DNA of 64,000 nt from Calocera cornea HHB12733. Taxonomy: Eukaryota > Basidiomycota > Dacrymycetes > Dacrymycetales > Dacrymycetaceae. Under the pieces are notes generated by a model, which saw only the letters and a list, made by a program, of their open reading frames with translations, did not search any database and had not been told where the DNA came from. The stretch covers positions 1 to 64,000 of the forward strand of contig KV424001.1 in assembly GCA_001632435.1 (NCBI GenBank), given 5' to 3'. Shown piece after piece: positions 1-15,339 of the stretch (position 1 is its first letter; every line of letters starts with the position of its first letter). The translations under genes and the position numbers were made by a program.

Positions 1-2172
1 GAACGAGCAGGTGGTGGTGGTGAGCTCGTTGATGCATGGGTATGCCTTTGTGAAGACAACATACATGCCCGCCGACAAGAAGATGGAGACGAGGGCGCCG
101 ACCATCTGAGAGTAGAGCTGGACACGGGGAGACGCGCCGAGGAGATGGGTCTGCGAGGACAATGAATAAGGGTGTGCGCGGATTCAAAAGTGTATACGCA
201 CCGTCTTCAAATCACCGAGCATGTCTGCACATTGCTCCGATGCGGCAAGGGCAATCATACCGGTCAACCCGTTGTTAAGCTGGTTGACAGTGGGAGCCTG
301 TCCAGAGCCCTTCGAGATACCACCGAAGATGAGCTGGGAGAAGTTGCCAAGGGTCGTGACAGGGATGACCGAAACACGCCCAGCGCACTCTGCTCCGATG
401 AGCGAGAAGAAGAACGCAATGATGATAGCAAGTAAAGTGATCCCTGGGTTTTGGTCAAACTACGTGCGGCCGGATAAGGTCAGAACGCTGGAATGACGAC
501 GCATGACAAAGTAGCTTACCTGGAACTTCATGACAATCATGCACATGATGGTGGACGCAACGGTTCCACCACCCCAGAGCCAGAAAGGAACCTGCTCATT
601 GAGGGGAACCGGGTCACGAAGGGAGTCATCCGCCTTGATGTCAAGGTTCTTGTTCGGGCGCAGCTTGTGGATAATGGGCTCGAGCATCATCGCGAAGGAG
701 GCGACGAGTGACTTGTAGTTGGCGCCAATTTCAGCGATGGATGCGCAAAGGAGGCACATGCAACCCGGCCAAATGAACCAATACTTGGGCGAAGGGGCGT
801 TCACCGGGTCATCCAGAATCATGTTAGAGTAGTTGATGTAGCCGGGGTAATCGGGGGACATGGCTGTGCCGAATGCCTGAGACGAAAATCAATCGCTGAC
901 GGGGGATCATAGAGGAAGGAGCTTACAACACCGGCCGCCACGATCGCAGGGCCAATAATTCCCCAGGCAATGATAGCACCGCCGGCAAAGCTGAAAGAGG
1001 CGTTGAGGGGGACAAGAAGACCGACACCAATGAAGGCAGGGGTCCACTCGAAAACCCAACCCTACGAACAGTCATGAGAGACGATCATTGAAAGTGCTGA
1101 ACGGCCATACCCAGTTCTCGGCACCGATGATTCCGTGCCAACCAGCCTTGTAGAACCAGTAACCCCAGTGCCAGTCCCACATAATTCCTATAACCATGGT
1201 CAGCATTCGTTTCCCCTAAAGATGCCACTGAGCATACCAGGCGCGTACTCCGAGACGACCCTCCAGGTGATGGCTATGAGGAAAGCAATCACGAGCGTCC
1301 ATGTCTTCTTCATGGCCACCTTGGCGGCGTTCTTGCCCACATGCAGGGAGCGAATCGTGAAGGCCGCGGCTACGCTGGATGGGAAGACAAGCTTAAGCTT
1401 GAGGATGTACAGACGACGGAGAGGCATCGTGAAGAAGATGCCGATGTAGGCGACCGCGAAAGTGAAGGTGATCAGGCGGCCAAAGTCAGCAGACGGGGAA
1501 GAACCCAGAAGTCCAAGCTGGTACGCGGCAGGGAATCCGGACGTGAACAGAAGACCGAGGGAGCCAGCAGCCTGAAGACGTGTTACAATCAGATCGGAGG
1601 GCTGTTGGCTCGGCTTACCGTAGCTGCACTTTGGCAGCAGACATTCTCCTTGGGCCCAAAGTAACCACCACCGAACTTTGAAGGAAGCGCAGTGGACAGA
1701 GGCTTCAGGATGGCGAAGCCAAGAATGGAACCGAACAAGGAAGCACCGAAGGTCCAACCGGTCTTCAGGCCGAGATAGACACTAGACAGCGATAAGTAAC
1801 GAGAGGTTGCAGAAAATTGCGTACTTACTTGCTCGCCGAGATGACAGCACCGAGTGCGGTGCCAACAAAAACAGCACGGAAGGTGAACTGCTGCTCAATC
1901 GGCGCATCAGGATCCTCAGGGAAGGGGTCGTCGGTTCCGAGTTGTTCGTAGCCATCATCATGGTCCTCCTCGGTGGACTCGACCGCAATGATCTCCTCCC
2001 CATATGGCTCCTTCTTCTCGTCTTCGTAACTGTTGCTGTCGGAGGCATGCAGATGGCTGTCTGCGGGTGCACTGTGGTGATGCTCGTGAGCAGCCTCGCC
2101 GGTCATCAGTTGAGGCTCGACCGGCTCGATCTGCGACCCATAGAAGAAGGTGTCTGGGTTGGAGGTCGCCAT
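1..2172 (-). CDS. OPT-family oligopeptide transporter (partial at left edge)
   Basis: This is a polytopic proton-coupled transporter of the OPT superfamily, which imports small peptides or related conjugates across the plasma membrane. The ATG is at 2172. An acidic, His-rich cytoplasmic N-terminus of about 95 residues comes first. After an intron the typical OPT entry into the membrane follows, with 'SNVYLGLKTGWTFGASLFG' spanning the splice near 1780-1830. Later exons hold several hydrophobic helices (about 1200-1600) and the segment around 'PKYWFIWPGCMCLLC' (about 700-790). At least five short introns interrupt it. The C-terminus lies beyond base 1, so the length is unknown. The family call is firm; the substrate and the PT versus YS subclass are not, though the long acidic N-terminus suits fungal peptide transporters. 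Confidence 0.88.
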
Positions 2173-3888
2173 TTTGCCGCAGACTTGGAGAGCAGAATCA
2201 GGCACCACAAGAGGGGGACACACAACCCGTAGCGATCCGAGAATTGTGGGTTCTCAGCCTTTTATACGTGCGCTCCAGAGTGTTATCAATGAACGCAATG
2301 CTCCAACCAATCTCCGTTCACGCGGGAGAACATTCACACCCAGATGCCAGCTCTGGGTGGGGTACCGTTTCAGGCACTCCGCCTGCAAGCGATAAGACAT
2401 CGGGATCCGCGGTAGTATTGTGACCCTTTGCGCCAGTGGCAAGCGATTCCATTTCTCGCAAGTCCGGACATCCACCGGGGAGACAGAGCAGCAAAGCGCC
2501 ATAGCAATTGGCGCTGCGCGTTTATGAAGTGGGCGAGGAGACTTGCCAGCGTCAAGAATAGAAACGGGATCGGTCAGCCCCAGCAAAGGCACGCGGGTCG
2601 CACGGAAGCTGTGCATGCCGACAGAAATAGCGCCGAATCCAGTTGAATCGGCAACTCGCCTTCTCCTCCATGTGTTCCATACACGTCACAAATCTACACG
2701 CATCGTTCGAGCTGGCTTGACCCGCCAATAATCCGCTTGTTAGCGAGTGGGAAACTATCCCGGTCAAATCGTCTTTCCATTCATCGAGTGTTCGTGGAAC
2801 ATCCCACCTCTAAAGCTAGCCAGCGTTACGAGTGCAGGAACGCCACGTCGCGGTCCATTTGGCCCACCAGAGTCCACGGATGGCCATTCTCCAATATTCC
2901 AGCGCATCCAACCGGAGTGGGCATATTTGTCAAGTCGTCTGCCAGTCATGGAACGCCTCAGAAGCAGGTAGAGCGGCCTGTAAGCTTTGAATAGAGTCAA
3001 ATTTTGACGGTGACCGTCCACGTGGTCCAGGAATTAATTAAAACGGATCCAATCCTTTGTCTCTGACTGCCGCGACGTCACCTCTCCAGTCGCCATGCAT
3101 GTCTGCGCCTCCTAATAATTGCACACGTTGTCGGGTTGCGAATCCTGTCCGCTACTTCGGCGCCCGACTAAAAAGGGAAGATGATCTGATGACCGTTGTG
3201 TTGCTCTAGCACAAACAAATCCGCGCCTTCGTTGCGCGGTTCGATCCCGCACAACAAGAGGACGGGTGATCTTCGCTGACGATCTGACAGACACCCTCCC
3301 GTAGGATCTCGTCGTGTCATGGGACATGGATGGCGTGAGTAGCGGTGCATTGCAACAAATACAAATGACCGGGGCCGGAATAGGAGAGGAGAGGATTGAC
3401 GATCACGAAGAGCACCCATATCCCTCAAGTGATATACAGGAGCCATGGGCCCGCAAGTGACTGTGGACGAAACCAAAATAGCTCCACCACACCGCCCGTT
3501 AGGTGGCTACGCGAGCATTGACCGACGTGAACCAACCAAAGCTTTCGACTTTGAGAGGAGAGGTCCGCTCGGATGCCGCAGAGCAAACGATTGAGCTGCG
3601 GAATGAGTAGTGATCTACTGGCATCGATCTGATGGTCTGATACTCGGCAAGTATTACAAGGCTGAAACTAGTACTGTACAAGTAACTTAACCGGCAACGG
3701 AGGGCGGGAGCCGCCCACAGCCAAACCCTGCCGGCGATGCTGCCGGGGCCGAGATGCCGGGGCCGAGGCATTCTGGGGACGCAACGCCACCGCTCTGACC
3801 AACCCAGCCAAAATTGGATCTGGACTGCCCACACTTGCTAGACGCCCGTTACGTTGCCTCGTGGTTCGCATTGTGAATCGACAATAAC
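2173..3888. other. Intergenic region between divergent OPT transporter and DPH1
   Basis: About 1.7 kb separates two divergently transcribed starts. Short open frames occur on both strands, but none has family resemblance, a plausible exon chain or a sensible start context. It should contain both promoters. A B-box-like GGTTCGATCCC lies at about 3239-3249, but no complete tRNA fold surrounds it. Confidence 0.6.
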
Positions 3889-5524
3889 ATGGCCACTGGA
3901 ACCGCAACTCAGGCACCCCCTGTAGCATCCACATCGTCGCAGCCGCCTTCGAAGCCAAAGAAGCGATTCGTGGGGCGCAGAGGCGGCGCTTCCAAGGCAT
4001 CGACCTCTGCTCCGTCAGCCGTCATCTCCTCTGGCATACCCTCATCAATACTGCAAGACCAAGCGTTGAATGCGGCGATCGCTCAACTTCCGGCCAACTA
4101 CTCGTTTGAGATACACAAGACGGTGTGGCAGATACGAAAAAATGAGGCCAAAGTGGTTGGGCTGCAGATGCCGGAAGGGCTGCTCATGTTTGCCTGTCTG
4201 ATATCGGACATAGTCGAGCGGTGCGTTCTTACACTAATGTCACTGGGTCCCGCAAGCTAAACATACGGACAGATTTACGGGCGCTCTTACTGTTATAATG
4301 GGTGACGTGACGTATGGCGCCTGCTGCATCGACGACTACACCGCGGTCGCGCTGGGCTGCGACATGCTGGTGCACTACGGGCACAGCTGCCTCGTCCCGG
4401 TCGACACCACAACGATCAAGACACTCTATGTCTTCGTCGAGATCGCTATCGACAACGCGCACCTAGCGCGTACGGTCCGGCTGAACTTCCCGGACGACCG
4501 GACCGAGTTCAGGAAGAAGCTGCGGGAGATAGAGACCGCCGAGCAGAGGGGGAAGATCACGACCGGGGACCAGATCGCCCCTGCTGTGCGGCATTTGGCG
4601 ATCACTGCGGAGGGAGAGGAGGAGCAGAGGGAGGATGTATTGCCCGTGAAGGACCGGACGCGGCTCGCGCTGGTGTCGACGATCCAGTTCGTTGCCGGGG
4701 TGCAGGCGCTGAAGGAGGACCTGACCAAGGCGTTGGAGACTCCAAAGTCGGCACCGGAAGACAACTCGCAGGCACTCGTTCAGTCAACCGAAATATCCCT
4801 GCATACCGGCGCATACGACATCACCATCCCACGATCGAAGCCGCTGTCGCCAGGAGAGATCCTCGGCTGCACCGCGCCGCTTCTGCCGGACGTCGACGCC
4901 CTCCTCTACGTCGGCGACGGCCGCTTCCACCTCGAGTCTATCATGATCGCCAACCCGTCCGTGCCGGCATTCCGATACGACCCGTACTCGAAGAAACTGA
5001 CGCGGGAGCGGTATGGGCACAGTGAGATGCGCGCGATCAGGGGAAAGGCGGTGGAAACGGCAAGGAAGAGCTTGGCGTGGGGCGAGGACGTACCCGCTGC
5101 GTCGCAGGAGGTCGACGTGCCGGAAAAGGAGCAAGTCGGCTGGGGCCTCGTGCTCGGCACACTGGGCAGGCAGGGAAATCTGCAGATGCTCAAAGCGCTC
5201 GCGCACCAGCTGTCCGTCCTCCCGCCGTCCCACCGGCCAGACATCACCCCTATCCTGCTCTCGGAGCTCTCCCCGCAGAAACTGTCCCTCTTCCCCCAGC
5301 TGTCCGCGTTCGTCCAGACGTCGTGTCCGAGGCTGAGCATCGACTGGGGCGAGGCGTTCCAGCGCCCGCTGCTGAGCCCCTATGAGTGCACCGTGGCGGT
5401 CGGGGGGATCAGGCAGTGGAGCGAGGGCGATAGGGGAGGGGAGGAGGGGTACAGGATGGACTTTTATGAGAAGGACAGCCCGTGGGCGAAGAGCAGGGCG
5501 AAGGGGAGGTTCGATGAGATCTGA
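3889..5524 (+). CDS. DPH1: Diphthamide synthesis protein Dph1
   Basis: Dph1 is one subunit of the Dph1-Dph2 radical [4Fe-4S] enzyme. It moves the 3-amino-3-carboxypropyl group of S-adenosylmethionine onto a histidine of elongation factor 2, the first step of diphthamide formation in the cytosol. Two exons, 3889-4220 and 4273-5524, join in frame across a 52-bp GT-AG intron and give 527 residues, longer than the usual 420-440 because of a low-complexity N-terminus. Family blocks visible are '[15 protein letters not shown]' (cluster Cys near residue 128), '[11 protein letters not shown]', '[13 protein letters not shown]', 'LGTLGRQGN' and '[14 protein letters not shown]' with the last cluster Cys. 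Dph2 lacks several of these, so Dph1 is preferred. Confidence 0.95.
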
Positions 5525-5751
5525 TGTGAAGAGTATCGGGAATATCAGCAATCTCTCTTGGATATACGTGCTGTATTGCTATACATTGTGCCACTAGAGG
5601 TATGACCGACCCAGAAGGTGCTCTTGCGGGCACACCTAGTAGGTCTCTCGGAGATGATGCCTTCGGCTCCGGAGTCCCTGACACTCGCCCGCCGCGACTT
5701 GGACAGAGCCGACCAGCCCGTCCGGTGTCATCCTCTCAAACTGTAGCACCG

Positions 5752-7226
5752 ATGGCCACGAACATTGGCGAAGCGCGGCGGCAAGCGGCGATGGAGAAAG
5801 CGCGGGAGGAGATGCTCGTACGGCTTGCCCTCTTCTCCCTCTCTTCCCCTCTTCCGTCCCAGCTGACCGGCTCGCAGGCCGAGTTCGAGCGTCAAAAAGA
5901 GGCGATCCGGGCCGAGACGGAGAAGGCGCGGCCGGGGGCCAACCGGTTCGTAGGCGTGCAGGACACGACGGAGGAGGCGCTGAAGAAGTCGACGGTCGGG
6001 CTGGTGCAGCTCGAGGAGTTCCAGAGCGCGCGCAAGGCGCTCGAGGAGGCTAAGGCACGCGAGGCGGCGCGGACGGACGAGCTTCGGTGAGTTGGCTCGT
6101 TGGCTCGTTGGCTGGACGCGGGCTGGCTTTGCCGTTGGGTGGGGGCTAAGGGAAGGGCATGTGTAGGGAGGAGAAGAAGGTCAAGAAGAAACGGAAGGCT
6201 GCGAGGAACAACTTGTCGTTTGCGATGGACGAGGAGGACGGGGAGGGCGGCCGATCGGGCCGGTCAACGCCGAAGCGCCCTTCTGCCTCTGGCTCTGCTT
6301 CTGCTGGTGCGTCGCGCGAGCCTACTGCAGCGCCGACGCCCGACCCGCCCGCGGGCGCGGAGGAAGCGGAGCGGCAGGCGAAGCGGGCCAAGCTGGGGAA
6401 AGCGCCTGGGGTGGACACGAGTTTCCTGCCTGACCGGGAGCGGGAGGAGGGGGAGCGGCGGGAGCGGGAGGCGCTAAGGCTCGAGTGGCTGCGCCGGCAG
6501 GAGGAGATGAAGGAGGAGGAGATCGAGGTCGTTTACTCGTACTGGGACGGGCAGGGCCATCGGAAGAGTGTGGTTGTGCGTTGAGTTTCCCGCGCGTTTT
6601 CTTGGGGGGCGCGGGCGACGGGTACGCGGTGCTGACGGTGGGACAGTGTAAGAAGGGAGACGAGATTGGGCGGTTCTTGGACAAGGTCCGCCAGCAGTGG
6701 AGCGAGCTGCGCGGCGTGAGCACCGACAATCTTATGTATGTCAAGGTCCGTCTTCCCTTGCCCCTCGCTGTGCAAAGGAGCGGCGCTGATAAGGAGCAGG
6801 AGGACCTGATCATCCCGCACGTAGGTCCTTGCGCTCCCTCCCTCCCTCAGCCTCAGATTGCAGGCTCGGCAGGACGTGGGCTGATTTCATATGGTACGCG
6901 TGTGCAGCACTACACGTTCTACGACTTTCTGGTGAACAAGGCGCGGGGGAAGAGCGGCCCGCTGTTCAACTTTGACGTGCATGATGATGTGCGGATGCTG
7001 GCGGACGCGACGGTGGAGAAGGACGAGGTGGGTGCCGTGCTGCTCCCTTCGTCTGCGTGGCTCAGCTGACCCATACGCTGGGTGCGTGCGTGCGTGCGCC
7101 CAGTCGCACGCGGGCAAGGTGGTCGAGCGGTCGTGGTACAACCGGCAGAAGCACATCTTCCCGGCGTCGCGGTGGGAGGTGTACGACCCGGAGAAGGCGT
7201 ACGGCAAGTACTCGATCAAGAGTTGA
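5752..7226 (+). CDS. XAP5/FAM50 family nuclear protein
   Basis: This is a homologue of XAP5/FAM50, a nuclear protein linked to splicing and chromatin; its biochemical role is not settled. Seven exons join in frame: 5752-5817, 5878-6086, 6167-6575, 6647-6745, 6800-6820, 6908-7027 and 7104-7226, giving 348 residues. The N-terminus is a charged helix. A basic stretch '[18 protein letters not shown]' comes next, then the conserved C-terminal domain with '[15 protein letters not shown]', '[20 protein letters not shown]', '[20 protein letters not shown]' and '[20 protein letters not shown]'. I chose ATG 5752 because family similarity begins there. The frame is open back to an ATG at 5602, which would add 50 poorly conserved residues. 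It follows DPH1 in tandem with a gap of about 230 bp. Confidence 0.92.
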
Positions 7227-7518
7227 GGGACGGAGGGAGTAGCTGTACTTTGTGGGATTGCAATGCATGTGAGGCGGGCTGAAACGGCCACCCCTAGTCA
7301 GCGGCGTGGGAGGCTGAGCAGGGGACAGACCCCCTCCCGATTCTGCCTCCGGCTGGCCGTGAGCATTTCAAGCTCGCAGCCCCGCGCAAGGGCGACACAG
7401 CACCACCTTAACCACACGACCCATCTTCCTAGCTCGCGACCTCCCTTCGCGCCTGGCTCACGTCGCTCGCGCTCCTCCCCCTGCTCGCTGTGCGAACCCA
7501 ACCCCCAACCCCACCCAA

Positions 7519-10500
7519 ATGCGCGTCCCCCTCCCGCTCCCCCTCCCGCTCCTCGCCCTCCTCCTCGCCCTCCCCTTCCCACTCGCCCTCGCCTCCCAGC
7601 CGCACCCACTCCCGCGCACATACCACTCCCACGCCTACTACGTCCTCCACTACACCCCCTCCCCCGCCGCACCCCTCGCACACGCCCTCGACGCACTCGG
7701 CCTCGAGCTCGTCGAGCAGGTCGGCGCAATCACAGATCATTGGCTCGTCCGCGCACCCAGGCCGGCGCGCGATGCCCTGGGCGCGAGAGGCGAGGGCGGA
7801 CCGGCCGAGGAGGACGAGGTGATCCTCCGCCTGCGCGCCCTGCAGCACCGCGCAACATCCCCGCTCACCGCCCGGAGCCCACAAGGCCGCCGCGCCCGCC
7901 AGCTCGCCCGCTCCGTCCGCTCCCTCCAGCCCCAGGTCCTCCGCCAGCGCACAAAGCGCGTCGAGCCTCCCCCTCCCCCTCCCTTCGCACCCCGCCACCC
8001 GTCCCTCCCCCGGCAAGAACCGCTCCCGCTCCTCCGGCCCGAGGGAAACTTCACGGCCCTGGACGTCGGCGCCTACCTGGGCATCGCCGACCCCGAGTTC
8101 CCGGCCCAGTGGCACCTCGTCAACGAGCAGAGCCCGTACAAGACTATCAACGTCACTGGCCTCTGGGACGAGGGCATCACCGGCGCGGGCGTCCGCGTCG
8201 CCGTCATTGACGATGGGCTCGATATGGATAGTGATGATCTGGCCGCGAACTATGTCAGTCCGATTTCCCGTTGTAGCCCCCCCCCCCTGCTCCTTGCATG
8301 GGACTCTGCTTGCACAAGTGTTCCAGGATGGTGCTGACGAGGACGTGGTTGTGTGCAGGACGCCGCCGGCTCGTGGGACTTCAACGACCACGTTCCCGAG
8401 CCCAAGCCGCGCCTCTCGGACGACCGGCACGGCACGCGCTGCACGGGCGAGATCGGCGCGGTGCGGAACGACGTGTGCGGCGTGGGCGTCGCCTACGACA
8501 CGCGCCTCTCGGGCATCCGCATCCTCTCCGGGCCCATCAGCGACGCGGACGAGGCGGCGAGCCTCAACTACGGGTACGAGGAGACGGGCGTGTACAGCTG
8601 CTCCTGGGGCCCCCCGGACGACGGCAGGAGCATGGAGGCCCCGCAGGACCTCATCCAGAAGGCCATGCTCGCGGGCGTGCAGGAGGGCCGCGGCGGCAAG
8701 GGCAGCATATTCGTCTTTGCCAGCGGGAACGGCGCGGGAAACGGCGACCAGTGCAACTTTGACGGCTACACAAACTCGATCTTCTCCATCACCGTCGCCG
8801 CCATCGACAAGAATGCGGACCATCCGTACTACTCCGAGGCGTGCGCCGCCAACCTCGTCGTCGCGTACAGCTCGGGCGCGGGGGACAACATCGTGCGTGA
8901 CTTTTTGCTTGTTCGACTGGACGACCGGTGTTGACGGACGGCGGGGTAGCACACGACCGACGTGGGGAAGAACAAGTGCACCGACTCGCACGGCGGGACG
9001 TCCGCCGCCGCCCCGCTCGTCGCGGGCGTGATGGCGCTCGCCCTGCAAGCGCGGCCCGACCTCACGTGGCGCGACGCGCAGCACCTCGTCGTCCGCTCCT
9101 CGGTGCACATCAACCCGGACGACCCGGACTGGGAGCAGACCGCGGCCGGCCGGCCGTACAGCTACAAATACGGGTACGGCGCGATCGACGGCTACACGCT
9201 CGTCCAGCTCGCAAAGACCTGGCAGCTCGTCAAGCCCCAGGCCTGGGTCGACGTCGGCGAGGTCGACCTGCCCGGCGCGGAGATGGACTGGGAGGGCCAC
9301 ATGACGGGCGGGACGGCCATCGGCGCCGCGGGCGTGAGCAGCGTGCTGCGCGTGACGGGGGACATGCTGGCGGAGAACAACTTTGAGCGGATGGAGCACG
9401 TCACCGTCCGCGTCTGGATCAGCCACCACAAGCGCGGCGACGTCGAGGTCCAGCTCGAGAGCCCAAACGGCATCGTCAGCGTGCTCGCCGCCAAGCGCCC
9501 CCGCGATACCGACGAGGCCGGGTTCAAGGGCTGGCAGTTCTCCAGCGTCAAGCACTGGTGCGTCCCCTCCGCTTGATTGATCTGGTCCGTGTGCACGCGC
9601 TGACAGCAGCCCAGGGACGAGGACCCAGTCGGCGAGTGGAAGCTCACCGTGCACGACCAGCAGGACCCGGCCAGCAACGGCTCCTTCCTCGGGTGGAGCA
9701 TGATGCTCTGGGGCTCCGTCGTCGACCCGGCCAAGGCGAAGCAGTGGCAGCTGCCCACCTCTGTCCCCGTGGACGACGACGAGGGCGACGGCGACGGCGG
9801 GGAGGACGGCGGGGAGGAGCCGCCTGCGACCGCCGGGGACGGGGCGGAAGCGACGCCCACGCTCGACCCGGGCGCGTCCAAGACCAAGCAGCTGTCCAAG
9901 CCTACCGACCACCTGCCGGGGGACCATTCGGACCAGACGGGCGAGGCGGACCGGCCGGCCTTCACGCCCAAGCCGCCTGGCGAGCCCGCAGGGTCCGGCG
10001 TGGCGGACGTCGAGGCGCCCTCGTCTACCCCCTCGGCCAGCGCCAGCGCCAGCCCGACGTCCATGCCCACCGCGCCGCTCGACGAGGGCTACTTCGACCA
10101 CATCAAGGACCTGCTCAAGGACTCAAAGTGGCTCATCGGCACCCTCGTCCTCGTCGCCCTGTTCGTCCTCGGCGCGGCCGTCTACTACTGGCGCAGGCGC
10201 CACCGCAGGCGCGCCGCGTACAAGGGCGTGGCAGGGGACGACGTCGCGATGAGCGCGATGGAGCACGGGCACGGGCACGGGAATGGGAACGGGAACGGGA
10301 ACGGGAATGGGAACGGGGCGGGCAGGTCCAAGGAGGTGTACGATCCGTTCGCGGTCACCGCTTCCGATGAGGAAGACGAGGACGATGCGGACGAGACCGT
10401 CGCGCTCACCAGTGGGCGCCCGAGGAGCGCCCGCCCGGAGGTGGGGTACCATGATGGGTTCCTGGAGGACGACGACCCGGCGTCCGCTGCGCCGCCCCGG

Positions 10501-10641
10501 CCGTTGTACAGGGACGAGCCGGACGACGGGAGCAGGACACGAGAGGCGGCGAGTGGGAGCGCCGGAGCCAAGCCAGACGACGAGCAACCGAAAAGCACTA
10601 CTAGAGAAGCGGGCACGGGGGACGAGCCGCCGCTTGTATGA
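7519..10641 (+). CDS. KEX2: Kexin-type proprotein convertase (subtilisin family, S8B)
   Basis: This is a calcium-dependent serine protease of the late Golgi that cuts secretory precursors after paired basic residues. Four exons (7519-8253, 8359-8892, 8950-9557, 9615-10641) join in frame to give 967 residues. Visible in order: a hydrophobic signal peptide, a pro-region, the catalytic Asp in 'VAVIDDGLD' (about D231), His in 'DDRHGTRC' (about H269), Ser in 'HGGTSAAAP' (about S441), the P-domain (about 520-690, including 'GWSMMLWGSV'), an acidic Ser/Thr/Pro-rich stalk, one transmembrane helix 'WLIGTLVLVALFVLGAAVYYW' trimmed at its ends, and an acidic cytosolic tail. The tail contains a hexanucleotide-encoded His-Gly/Asn-Gly run. 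All three triad residues are present, so the enzyme should be active. A long open frame on the opposite strand is a composition shadow. Confidence 0.96.
10262..10320 (+). repeat. Hexanucleotide repeat inside KEX2 tail
   Basis: About nine tandem copies of GGGAAC/GGGCAC-type hexamers encode alternating His-Gly and then Asn-Gly dipeptides just after the transmembrane helix of the kexin. The repeat keeps frame, so copy-number changes would lengthen or shorten the cytosolic tail without breaking the protein. Confidence 0.85.
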
Positions 10642-10796
10642 TGATATCCTATCCGCAATCTATTCCCTTTGCATACCGTCCTTGCGTGCACACATTTGCA
10701 TGAGTAAAATTGCATTAGTGTACAGACTACATGTGCCGAAAGTAAGTCAAAATGTCAGAACCACAGGAAGGTATAGAATGCAATGCACTACAGCAT

Positions 10797-13472
<2,676 letters not shown>

Positions 13473-13991
13473 GGCAGGCGATAGTGAGGAGGGAGGGGAG
13501 CGCGCACGGGCACGAGGGAGTTGAGGAGGAGAGTGGGCGGGAGGGCGCGACTCACGCGTCGCGCCTTACGGGTCCCTTCAGTTGGACGCGTCGACACGCG
13601 AGTTAGATTCCGCTAGCCTAATCAGCTCCCCTCCGATCGTCATACTCTACCCTACGACCCTCAGATAGTCCTCTGCATACTACTTGCTGGCAAACTCTAC
13701 TTTTGCTGTAGCTGGCAATGGGCCGTGAGCAGCCCAGGTTTCCTACATCGCTACGAAGATCAGCTCACCTTCTTTCTGAACGACGCCGGCGGCTCTGGCG
13801 ATATGTGGAAAGGAACCCAGCACGACGTCCCCATGCAAGCGCAGCCTTCGAGATCCTTCTGATCGAGTCACATTGACTTACGTGGAAACCCGTCCATTTC
13901 AAGCGGCCTTGACTCGACCCCAGCAAAACAGGCCATATTTATAACACGCTCTACACGCACATGTATTCAGTGCCTCAAAGCAGTTGCAGTT
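13473..13991. other. Divergent promoter region MCM7 / F-box gene A
   Basis: About 520 bp holds the MCM7 5' leader (GA-rich on the plus strand, 13480-13570) and the promoter of F-box gene A, including the motif at 13865 and a TATA-like tatttataa near 13935. No gene is seen. The 13.48-13.62 kb part reappears in diverged form at about 17.34-17.46 kb. Confidence 0.7.
13865..13879 (+). promoter_or_regulatory. Shared upstream motif, F-box gene A
   Basis: GAGTCACATTGACTT, an inverted AGTCA-n3-TGACT pair resembling bZIP (AP-1/Gcn4) half-sites, lies 113 bp before the ATG. A TATA-like element sits between motif and start. Confidence 0.55.
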
Positions 13992-15339
13992 ATGTCCGAT
14001 CTCTCTGAGCAAGAGCTCATTCAGCACTTCAGTGCTATGAAAGCCGGGCGTCTTGACAGCGCATTCGAGCTTACGCCATGGCAAGACACATACATCACAG
14101 GCAGTGGCCACGATGAAGGCGATACTGTCGACGAACTGATCACGTATCTTTGTCGAACCCTAAACGCTGTCAAACTTGTAGTCGCCACGGTATGTCTAGT
14201 TATGCTTAACAGCGGTACAGACTCTGATAACTTGTCAGCCCACCACACCATCCACTTCCAGTCGGTCTATTACGCTTGCTCACCTGCGCACCATCCACGC
14301 TTTGTCGGCCGACTTCGTACAGATGCGGCACTGCTACGACGTCTCACTCCACAAGCTCCGTTGCCAAGCCTTTCTATCCAATGCGCCTGTCGCCAAGGTC
14401 ACTCGCCTCCCGGACGACATCCTGGCTATGGTGTTCGAAGCTGCCTCAGATCCTCTGAGAAAGTCCTCAGAGTATGACTCTTTCATCTGTGGTGGGGAAT
14501 CGAGGAGATATCGAAAGCGCCCGACCCAAATCACCATTGCTGCGGTATGCTCGAAGTGGAGGAACATTGCTCACAACACCCCAGCTCTCTGGGATACAAT
14601 AATCCTCAGCTCGGGTCTGGAAAAAGAGGCATCAGACGAATGGTGCAAGCGAGGAAAATCGGTACCGATGCATCTCGGTGCCGTTGTCTCCAGCTGTACC
14701 GACGAAGACCGACCTTATCAAACCGTATTCATCAACAGTGTCAGCCATCGTCTACGATCACTCAAGCTCCATGGTCACAAGCTCACTCTTTACGATCTCG
14801 CTTTGGAGTGGATCATGCCAGCACCCCGCCTCCGAGCTCTGGAAATCGTCTACGACACTTGCTACTGTAGAGATTTGACAGTACCTCCTCAGGCCAATGG
14901 AACATTCATTCGGGCCCCGAGCTCCCTCCCAGCCCTGCGAAACTTGACAATTACTCCTTTGTCCTTTCCCTGGAGGACAGCCCCGGCCTTCGATGGATGT
15001 CTTTCGCCCTCGTTGCAATACCTGTCACTCGCATTCCAAGAACACCAGCCGCTACCCGACCTAAGGTCCACCCTTCGACTACTTGCAGGCGTGCCGAACC
15101 TGAACCATCTTCGGATGCGGAGCGTCCGGTTTTGCATGGATGCCCAGGCCGAGTGTACCACTGTCCTTGGGCTCGATCCCGTCCGTCTTCCCTGTCTCCG
15201 TTATCTCTATGTCACCACATGCCAGGGCGGCGACAGATGCTTCGCATGGCTACAGCTCCTCGACGCTCCTATATTGCGGACCGTTAACATCAATAACTCT
15301 CAAGTTTGGCAGAGGGTTCTGCGTCTGAATGGAAATTAA
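13992..15339 (+). CDS. F-box domain protein, tandem paralogue A
   Basis: This is an F-box-like protein, so probably a substrate adaptor of an SCF-type ubiquitin ligase; no target is known. Exons 13992-14189 and 14239-15339 join across a 49-bp intron to give 432 residues. The N-terminal module has 'MSDLSEQELIQHFSAMK' and 'FELTPWQDTYI'. A helical lead (residues about 75-115) ends in 'LHKLRCQAF'. The F-box core 'VTRLPDDILAMVFEAASDP' follows, with 'VCSKWRNIAHNTPALWDTI'. A leucine-rich repeat-like region leads to the C-terminal signature 'CFAWLQLLDAPILRTVNIN'. This is subtype I of the array (A, C, D, F). It is the first gene of the tandem block and is divergent from MCM7. Confidence 0.88.

Noticed and set aside
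3190..3260. tRNA-like element with B-box GGTTCGATCCC
   Set aside because: Outer stem GTTGTG/CACAAC spans only about 61 nt, the T-stem has a mismatch, and a competing hairpin uses the same bases; no D-arm was found.
4784..5551. 255-codon minus-strand open frame
   Set aside because: Shadow of DPH1 exon 2; no start context or family resemblance.
5602..5751. Upstream in-frame ATG for the XAP5 gene at 5602
   Set aside because: The extra 50 residues are Pro/Ser-rich and unlike the family, whose similarity begins at the ATG at 5752.
7429..10101. 890-codon minus-strand open frame
   Set aside because: It lies exactly opposite KEX2, has no motif, and is rich in Arg, Gly, Val and Ala as expected when a GC-rich gene with C/G at third positions is read backwards.
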